Positions 56,948 to 64,000 of a stretch of 64,000 nucleotides of DNA are shown here, piece after piece. The notes under the pieces were generated by a model. The model had not been told where the DNA came from. It did no database searches and saw nothing but the letters and a program-made list of their open reading frames with translations. The position numbers and the translations under genes are program-made. Source of the stretch: an uncultured Erysipelotrichaceae bacterium (lineage in GTDB: Bacteria > Bacillota_I > Bacilli_A > RF39 > UBA660); the NCBI GenBank assembly GCA_948444795.1, contig CAOJUX010000002.1, forward strand, positions 1-64,000. Reading direction: 5' to 3'. How positions within the stretch are numbered: position 1 is the first letter of the stretch; each line of letters opens with the position of its first letter.

Positions 56948-56977
56948 TTGACAAGTATAAGGAAGATATGCTAGAAT
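56948..56977 (+). promoter_or_regulatory. promoter of the HExxH gene
   Basis: TTGACA, 18-bp spacer, extended -10 TGC-TAGAAT, then GGGGG RBS. The boxes, the extended -10 and the leader text (ATCTAATTTAAGGGGGATT) parallel the poly-G promoter at 5892, but the spacer has no G run. Confidence 0.75.
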
Positions 56978-57000
56978 AACATCTAATTTAAGGGGGATTT

Positions 57001-57978
57001 ATGAGTCAAATATTAGAAGTAGATTTATTATATTATCATGACATAATTGTAGGTTATGTTGGTAGAGATTTAAAAACAAAGAAAATAAACTATTATACTT
57101 ATATAAACGAATTTAATGAAATAACTCCCAAACTACGAAAAATAAATTCAAAAACATGCAGTGCTTTAGTAAAACAAATTGTTAAGAATTATCAAGAAGA
57201 AAAAATATTATCCAAACGAAAAATACCTAAGGAAATAATGTGGTATATTAAAGAATATTTAGAAAAAATTAAAAGATTTAATATAAATCATAGCTTGCCT
57301 ATAACTAATTTAGAAAATAATTTATCATATTTAAGCCTAGTTAGTATATTGCCATCAAAGGTAGCTAATGAAGGAGTATATATAATACCTACAAATGAGA
57401 TTGAAATTTATATAACAAAAGAAATATGGAATTCTTATTCAAAATTTGAAAAAAAATCAATAAAACAGACGATATTACATGAACTTATTCATATGGAAGC
57501 ATCTTATTATCCGATACATATAGAAGGTAATAGTTTAATAATAAAATGTGGCTTTGCTAAATGTAAATTTAATTTAGAATCAATTAAAATATCAGAACAA
57601 GACATGTTTTATAAAATAGAAAATTGTGAAAGCAATGAAAAAGAACAAATTTTAGAAGAAATAATAAATGAATATAAATGTAGTCTTATAATGCCAAACT
57701 ATATTATGTCATATCCTAATTTTGGTAAAACAATAAACGAACTTTGTAATAATAAATTATTAACAGCTAGATATAATGCTGGAATAGATATTTATTATGA
57801 TTCTTTAATATCTATTATACCAAATAGTGATATGTCAAATGATCTTTTAGGGCATTTAATTTCATGTCATAATGCCATGATTACAGGTAATAAAACAGAG
57901 ATATTAAGAGAAAAAGAAAAAGTAAATAGTTTAATTAAAACTTATAAAGATGCAGATAAAAAAATAAATGATAGATAG
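57001..57978 (+). CDS. HExxH-motif protein, possible zinc metallopeptidase
   Basis: 325 aa. A single zinc-peptidase motif HELIHME (TILHELIHMEASYYPIH) near residue 163 within a region of ~100 residues typical of M78/ImmA-like folds; no helix-turn-helix. No signal peptide. N-terminal ~70 residues begin EVDLLYYHDIIVGYVGRDL and have no match I recognise. Cys pairs follow the motif. Next to the fic gene and with a promoter similar to the poly-G-controlled unit at 5945, so possibly the same regulon or genomic island. The peptidase call is by motif only. Confidence 0.6.
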   Translation: MSQILEVDLLYYHDIIVGYVGRDLKTKKINYYTYINEFNEITPKLRKINSKTCSALVKQIVKNYQEEKILSKRKIPKEIMWYIKEYLEKIKRFNINHSLPITNLENNLSYLSLVSILPSKVANEGVYIIPTNEIEIYITKEIWNSYSKFEKKSIKQTILHELIHMEASYYPIHIEGNSLIIKCGFAKCKFNLESIKISEQDMFYKIENCESNEKEQILEEIINEYKCSLIMPNYIMSYPNFGKTINELCNNKLLTARYNAGIDIYYDSLISIIPNSDMSNDLLGHLISCHNAMITGNKTEILREKEKVNSLIKTYKDADKKINDR

Positions 57979-58010
57979 TATTTATTTTTTTTTTATGTTA
58001 AAATGAGTAA

Positions 58011-59448
<1,438 letters not shown>

Positions 59449-59502
59449 TATATATACTAATATTGGTATTTTTTTAATTTAATTAAATATAAAAATTAAT
59501 AG

Positions 59503-59565
59503 ATTACTAATTGAATTATGAATAATAGTGGGTTATAATATTGATATAAAATAGGAGGAAGAAAA
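59503..59565 (+). promoter_or_regulatory. surface-gene leader, copy D (promoter and RBS)
   Basis: TTGAAT (59511-59516), 17 bp, TATAAT (59534-59539), then TAGGAGGAAG and ATG 59566. Complete reference copy of the leader family. Confidence 0.85.
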
Positions 59566-60600
59566 ATGAAAAAATATGAAAAGAATAAAAAACTAAAATA
59601 CACCCTCCTAAGCGTAATAGCCCTAGTCCTAGTACTGGGGGGGGGGTATTTTAGTATATAGAAGTTTTGCATTATTTGAAACAAGTAAAACATTTAATAT
59701 ACTAGAAGGAAGGATACCAAACTTTACCAAAGGAGATATAACTCTAGCAGTATTAGTAGATGGAGAAAAGAAAGAAGAGTTTCCAGATAAGAATGGACAT
59801 AAATATGTTGGATATGAATGTAATAATGATGCTGAAATAGAATTTGATAAAACAAATTGGGAAGTGAATTTGAAAACTACTAAACCCACAATATGTACCT
59901 TAAAGTTTGAAACAAAAATTAAGTGTAATTTATATGATGAAGCTGAGTTAGGAGATTATGTAGTCTATAAACCAAGTAATGAAAGTTATACAATAAGTAA
60001 AGATTTAACAGGAGGTAGTAAAGATGCTACAATAATACCTAGTAATTTTTCTGAATGGAGAGTCATAAGAAAAACTGCTGATAGTATTGAAGTTGTTGCT
60101 GATAAGACAGGCGATGGATGGATTGAATTTGGAAGTGACATAGGCTATAAAAATTTAATTGGAATTTTAAATTTAGCATCTAAACAAATGGAAACACCTG
60201 GAATAACTACTGGCTCAAGACATATGGGTTATTCTAATCAAACTGAATATTGTACTGATTTGTGTGCTGGAGATACTGGATATCAACTTGATGTAGATTT
60301 AGTTGAAAATTCAATAGGTTCTTTGAGTGGGTATGCAGAGAGAGATATTTTTTGGCATCAAGATATAGAGGAAACTACACGTCTGGAGGATATAATTATA
60401 TATTTAGATGGATTCAAGAAGGGGGAGAACCTACACCTATGATAGTTGAATGGGAATATGGCATGTATTATAGTCTGTATGGTGTTGGTACTGCTAACTG
60501 GGCTTATATTCGACCGATAGTTGCCATTTCTAAAGATGCTTTAGCTTACTCTAATGGTGAATATAACTCTAAACAAAAATTCACATTAATTCAAGATTAA
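59566..60600 (+). CDS. poly-G phase-variable surface protein D (two frameshifts here)
   Basis: Same leader and almost the same first ~100 residues as gene A: Lys-rich start, hydrophobic anchor, G10, then TFNILEG..., GDITLAVLVDGEKKEEFPDKNG (in pieces), and KYVGYECNND. As read, G10 puts the frame into a stop; G9 would restore it. A second shift follows at a T6 run (60348-60353): one more T gives FLASRYRGNYTSGGYN and a frame to 60600, matching the LASR-type motif of this surface family. With both repaired it is 344 aa. The C-terminal half differs fully from gene A, so the family is modular: constant anchor, variable exposed part. Confidence 0.8.
59637..59646 (+). repeat. poly-G tract (G10) in surface gene D
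   Basis: Same place and same length as in gene A, 71 bases after the start codon. The frame is open with nine G. Confidence 0.9.
60348..60353 (+). repeat. T6 run at a second frameshift of gene D
   Basis: Six T where seven would join the two long frames (FLASRYRG). It may be decay, sequence error or an extra slip site. Confidence 0.6.
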
Positions 60601-60679
60601 AATTACTTCAAAATAGTGATTTGTAGTTTCATACATGTTCGTATAGTTTTAACATAAAATGAGTAAATAAAAATCAACT

Positions 60680-61039
60680 TTATTGTTGATTTTTGTTTAT
60701 ACCTAAAATAGATCCTATAACAGAAGATGCAAGTAATATTAAATAATAACATAAATTACTAGTTTTAAAATTATGATAAATAATTAAATTAAATAAAAAT
60801 AATATTAAAATGAATAGTAAACCTTGTTTTAACCCTAACATATATCCATTCTTTTCAATCTTTTTACTATTTTTAAAAGCAAATATAAAAAAGATCAAAA
60901 TCATATATATCAAACTTATTATTGTAACTGTATTCTTACTAAAAAATAAGTAATACATTATACTAGTTAAGACAGATCCAAGTACTAAACAAATTAGAAA
61001 TTTTCCTGTCAAAATTCCTATTTTTTTGGCTTTTTCCAT
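60680..61039 (-). CDS. TIGR04086-like small membrane protein
   Basis: 119 aa; four transmembrane helices (GKFLICLVLGSVLTSIMYYLF... to ILLASSVIGSILGI). Similar in size and helix pattern to the TIGR04086 family of spore-former membrane proteins. ATG 61039 after GGGTGATT. Terminator AAATCAAC/GTTGATTTTT overlaps its end. No catalytic residues. Confidence 0.55.
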   Translation of the reverse strand: MEKAKKIGILTGKFLICLVLGSVLTSIMYYLFFSKNTVTIISLIYMILIFFIFAFKNSKKIEKNGYMLGLKQGLLFILILFLFNLIIYHNFKTSNLCYYLILLASSVIGSILGINKNQQ

Positions 61040-61118
61040 TTTAATCACCCTAATAAATTTATATGAAAATGATTAAAAAAATATGTTTTTGCTCATAATA
61101 ATGTTAAGAGGTGATTTC

Positions 61119-61769
61119 ATGGAATTATTATCTGTCATATTAAGAACAACTTTTTTTTATTTTTTTATCGTTTTAGCTTATCGTATAATGGGAAAAAGAG
61201 AAATAGGCCAATTAGGTATAATTGATTTAATTGTATCAATTTTAATAGCGGAATTAGTAGCAATTAGTATCGAAAATTTAAATGATCCAATATATCTGAC
61301 AATTGTCCCAATAGCATTGCTCGTAATACTTGAATTGGTTTTAGCTTTTATAAGTATCAAATCTAGAACTTTTAGAACTATATTTGGTGGTAAACCATCT
61401 TTAATAATAGCAAATGGTACTGTTAACTATAAAGAAATGGTAAAACAAAGATATAGTATGGATGATTTACTTTTGTCAATGCGTCAAAAAGAAATTAAAA
61501 GCATTGATGAAATTGAATATGCTTTTTTAGAACCAAATGGTAAGCTTTCAATATTTAAATATAATTTCTTTAAAACTAAAGGCAATTATCCGATGCCTTT
61601 AATATTAGATGGCGAAATTCAAAAAAAAGCTTTAGAACATATTAGAAAAACTAAAATGTGGTTGGAATCAGAACTTGCTAAAAAGAATCTAGAAATTAAA
61701 GATGTATTTTATGCTTTTAAAAAGAAAAATAAAATATTTATTATTCGTAAAAACTCTCTATCAAAATAA
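61119..61769 (+). CDS. DUF421/YetF-family membrane protein
   Basis: 216 aa. Two to three N-terminal helices with RIMGKREIGQLGIIDLIVSILIAELVA-type signature (YRIMGKREIGQLG, then DLIVSIL), and a C-terminal YetF domain (KPSLIIANGTVNYKEM, MDDLLLSMRQKEIKS, AFLEPNGKLS). YetF family; role unclear, found in Firmicutes and often linked to sporulation. ATG 61119 after AGAGGTGATTT. Confidence 0.9.
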   Translation: MELLSVILRTTFFYFFIVLAYRIMGKREIGQLGIIDLIVSILIAELVAISIENLNDPIYLTIVPIALLVILELVLAFISIKSRTFRTIFGGKPSLIIANGTVNYKEMVKQRYSMDDLLLSMRQKEIKSIDEIEYAFLEPNGKLSIFKYNFFKTKGNYPMPLILDGEIQKKALEHIRKTKMWLESELAKKNLEIKDVFYAFKKKNKIFIIRKNSLSK

Positions 61770-61808
61770 TAAAAATATGTGTTATAATGTTACTATAGGT
61801 GATTCAAT

Positions 61809-62249
61809 ATGAAAATGGTAACTAAAAAACTAAAATATGTTATTGTAGGTTTTATATTATTGATTATAATTATTTTTATTTTATTAGGTGGCCATTTAAA
61901 TAACATAAAAAATAGTAAAGCTTTTAATGATTTTACAAATAAATCTAAATATGAAATAGTTTTAATTAAAGATGATAATTGTTTTAATGAGAAAATAAAG
62001 TTATTTAAAACTAACGAATATAATGTTTATGGCTTTTGTATCAAAGATGTTTTTGTTAGTTATAAAAATGAATATAAAAGGTTAGAAGATTTAATTAACA
62101 ACAATAAAATAACTATACGTGATTTAATTAACAAAGGAGATATTATAGATAATAAAGAAAATATTAAAGATTATAAAATAGATAATAAAATAAAAATTAG
62201 AATTGATGAATCATTAAAAAGTTATAAGGAAATAGTTTTTATTAGTTAA
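61809..62249 (+). CDS. hypothetical single-pass membrane protein, 146 aa
   Basis: Transmembrane helix at residues ~10-27 (YVIVGFILLIIIIFILL), charged extracytoplasmic part with two Cys (DDNCFNEK ... YGFCIKDVF), which could form a disulfide. Promoter TATAAT and AGGTGATT RBS precede it. Function unknown. Confidence 0.6.
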   Translation: MKMVTKKLKYVIVGFILLIIIIFILLGGHLNNIKNSKAFNDFTNKSKYEIVLIKDDNCFNEKIKLFKTNEYNVYGFCIKDVFVSYKNEYKRLEDLINNNKITIRDLINKGDIIDNKENIKDYKIDNKIKIRIDESLKSYKEIVFIS

Positions 62250-62410
62250 AACTATTTTTTCGTTTACAAATAAAGCTAAATTGCAATTAAAATTTTCCTT
62301 CACAAAAAACTTATTTAAAAATTTACTATATTTTGTTTTAAAAACGACAAAATATTTACTTTTGATCTGTTAGTATAATAAACATTTCTAAAGAAAGAGA
62401 TGAATTTTAA

Positions 62411-63316
62411 ATGAACTATTATGAAGAAGTAGAAAACTTAATCAAAAGAAATGAAGTAAATAAAAGAGCTAGAATCCTTGAAGAAAACTCTGATATTGTA
62501 AATACTTACTGGAATATAGGAAAACTTTTAGTAGAAGCTCAAGGTGGAGAAGCAAGAGCAAAGTATGGGAATGGCTTAATTAAAGAATGGTCAGAAAAAT
62601 TCACCAAGAAATATGGTAGTGGTTATGACGCTAGTAATTTAAAACGTTTTAGGCAATTTTTCATCATTTTTCCAAAAGGTGGCCCAACGGGCCACTTATC
62701 TTGGACTCATATAAGATATATGTTACCAATTAAAGACGAAAATAAAAGAAACTATTACATAAATCTATGTATAAAAAGAAACTTATCTAAAAGAGATTTA
62801 ATTAAAGAAATAAAAAATAATGCCTATGAAAGACTTATAGACAAACCAGAAAAAATTGAAATAATAGGATATAAAGAAAAAAATAATATTAAAAATAATA
62901 TAATGAATCCCATCATACTAGAACTTTGGGATAATCAAAAAATAGAATCAGAAAAAGATTTAGAATTAATAATATTATCTCAATTAAAAAACTTTTTTAG
63001 TCAACTAGGAAATGGCTTTGCTCTTATAGGAAATCAATACAAGATAGTTTACAACAATAAAAAATATTTTATAGATATTTTATTATTTAATGTAAAATTA
63101 AATTGTTATGTAGTAGTAGAACTAAAGTTAAGAGAATTGCAAAAAGAAGATAAAGGTCAAATAGAGTTTTATATGAATTTAATAGATAAAGAAATAAAAG
63201 AAACTTTTCACAATAAAACAATAGGAATAATAATCTCAAAGAAACAAGATAAATTTATAGCAGAATTTGTAGGAAGCGCCGAAATAATTCCTCTTACTTA
63301 TCAAACTGTTAAGTAA
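62411..63316 (+). CDS. yhcG: YhcG-family PDDEXK nuclease (DUF1016)
   Basis: 301 aa, a little shorter than most members. N-terminal winged-helix domain (VNTYWNIGKLLVEAQGGEARAKYG, in parts; LKRFRQFF; LSWTHIRYMLPI) and C-terminal nuclease domain with YFIDILLFN (Asp) and VVVELKL (Glu-x-Lys). Found beside restriction and phage-defence genes in many genomes; here alone. Promoter TATAAT around 62376. The Gly-Pro segment near residue 93 (KGGPTGHLS) is an insertion. Confidence 0.9.
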   Translation: MNYYEEVENLIKRNEVNKRARILEENSDIVNTYWNIGKLLVEAQGGEARAKYGNGLIKEWSEKFTKKYGSGYDASNLKRFRQFFIIFPKGGPTGHLSWTHIRYMLPIKDENKRNYYINLCIKRNLSKRDLIKEIKNNAYERLIDKPEKIEIIGYKEKNNIKNNIMNPIILELWDNQKIESEKDLELIILSQLKNFFSQLGNGFALIGNQYKIVYNNKKYFIDILLFNVKLNCYVVVELKLRELQKEDKGQIEFYMNLIDKEIKETFHNKTIGIIISKKQDKFIAEFVGSAEIIPLTYQTVK

Positions 63317-64000
63317 TTATCTTTTTAATTTCTTTATAATTAAGTCCTACTACAAATATAATATTGACTATCTCAGATATAACAAGACCATATATACCTA
63401 TTTTAAATAAAGATAAAATAGTCATTACTATAGTTTTTATTATGACTCCCCAAAAAGTTATTTTCATTGTATAATCTGATTTTCCAATTGCTTGCAAAGT
63501 ACTTATAATAGGGGATTCCAAATAAAATAAAACAAAGAAAGGAGCAAGAACTTTGATATAATCACTTCCGCTTTTCGTATTATATAAAATATTTAGTAAA
63601 TTATCTCTAAATATGAATATTATAATAGAAAAGGATATCCCCAATAAAACAGAAAAAAGTAATGCTTGATTAAATCTTCTTTTTACCATTTTCATATTTC
63701 TTTTTTCATAAAACTTACTTACTTCAGGAATTAAAGAATTTGATATTGCTCCAACAAAAAAGTTAGGCATGGAAAGTAGTGCAATTGAATAAGCATTATA
63801 TGCTCCATACTGGGACATAATAAATTCATTAGAATAGCCTTTAAATAATAAAATATTAGTTAAAATTATTGGTTCAAAAAAGAATCCAATATTACCAATA
63901 AATCTAGAAGAAACAGTAGGGAGGCTAACGCCCAAAACATTTTTAATTGTTTTAATATCTGGTTTTATTTCTTTCATATTAATAGTAACTTTTTTTGGGA
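63309..64000 (-). CDS. SpoVB/MATE-type polysaccharide flippase, C-terminal part (runs off the window)
   Basis: At least 222 residues; the frame is open to the window edge upstream of the ATG at 63977, so the N-terminus is outside. At least six transmembrane helices; GNIGFFFEPIILTNILL ... YGAYNAYSIALLSMPNFFVGAISNSLIPEVSKFYE (in parts) fits the SpoVB/Wzx branch of the MATE superfamily. It moves lipid-linked or other substrates across the membrane; the substrate is unknown. Convergent with yhcG, overlapping 8 bp. Confidence 0.78.
   Translation of the reverse strand, partial: PKKVTINMKEIKPDIKTIKNVLGVSLPTVSSRFIGNIGFFFEPIILTNILLFKGYSNEFIMSQYGAYNAYSIALLSMPNFFVGAISNSLIPEVSKFYEKRNMKMVKRRFNQALLFSVLLGISFSIIIFIFRDNLLNILYNTKSGSDYIKVLAPFFVLFYLESPIISTLQAIGKSDYTMKITFWGVIIKTIVMTILSLFKIGIYGLVISEIVNIIFVVGLNYKEIKKIIT

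Overview
The window looks like chromosome of an uncultured, very AT-rich bacterium of the Bacilli/Erysipelotrichia/RF39-type gut lineages. Support for this is the Firmicutes-style gene order (hrcA-grpE-dnaK-dnaJ with CIRCE operators, rplU-prp-rpmA behind an L21 leader, mreC-mreD, ruvA-ruvB, queA-tgt), strong Shine-Dalgarno sequences (often AGGTGAT or GGAGG), and the standard code (TGA used as stop, TGG as Trp). The lineage is inference. No rRNA or tRNA gene was seen.

Layout. 1-1.5 kb: a poly-G-interrupted surface protein (A) with a C-type-lectin/FGE-like end. 1.5-5.9 kb (minus strand): a two-gene phosphorelay and a PlsC-like acyltransferase. 5.9-8.4 kb: two paralogous unknown genes behind a promoter whose spacer contains ten G. 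8.4-19 kb: heat-shock operon with an inserted oligopeptidase, membrane-anchored proteins and mtaB. 19-22 kb: a diversity-generating retroelement (DGR) cassette (MutS-like accessory, Avd, reverse transcriptase). 22-27 kb: a family of TPR-like repeat genes, one cut by poly-G and one by another frameshift. 27-44 kb: housekeeping block (rpsB, tsf, frr, nusB, xseAB, proS, sporulation-type SpoIVB/SpoIVFA/SpoIVFB, radC, mreCD, rplU-prp-rpmA, trmB, obgE). 44-48 kb: partial Tad secretion operon. 48.2-48.8 kb: a possible type I toxin-antitoxin locus and an orphan surface-gene leader. 48.8-51.4 kb: YhgE/Pip membrane protein with its TetR regulator. 51.5-59.4 kb: ruvA-ruvB, queA, a phase-variable Fic gene, an HExxH protein and tgt. 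59.5-60.6 kb: a second poly-G surface protein (D). 60.7-64 kb: membrane proteins, a YhcG-type nuclease and a truncated SpoVB/MATE-type flippase.

The main discovery is a set of five G9-G10 tracts in an AT-rich sequence. Four lie inside genes (two surface proteins, one TPR protein, one Fic protein). Each of these tracts is out of register as read here, and a one-base change would join two long open frames. The fifth sits between a consensus -35 and an extended -10, where ten G give the ideal 17-bp spacing. Together they look like a contingency-locus (phase-variation) system acting on both translation and transcription.

Two further layers bear on the surface genes. A nearly identical promoter leader occurs at four places, two of them without a gene. 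A DGR cassette is present, and the 3' end of surface gene A has the codon pattern expected of a DGR variable region. I could not find the matching template repeat, so that link remains a hypothesis.
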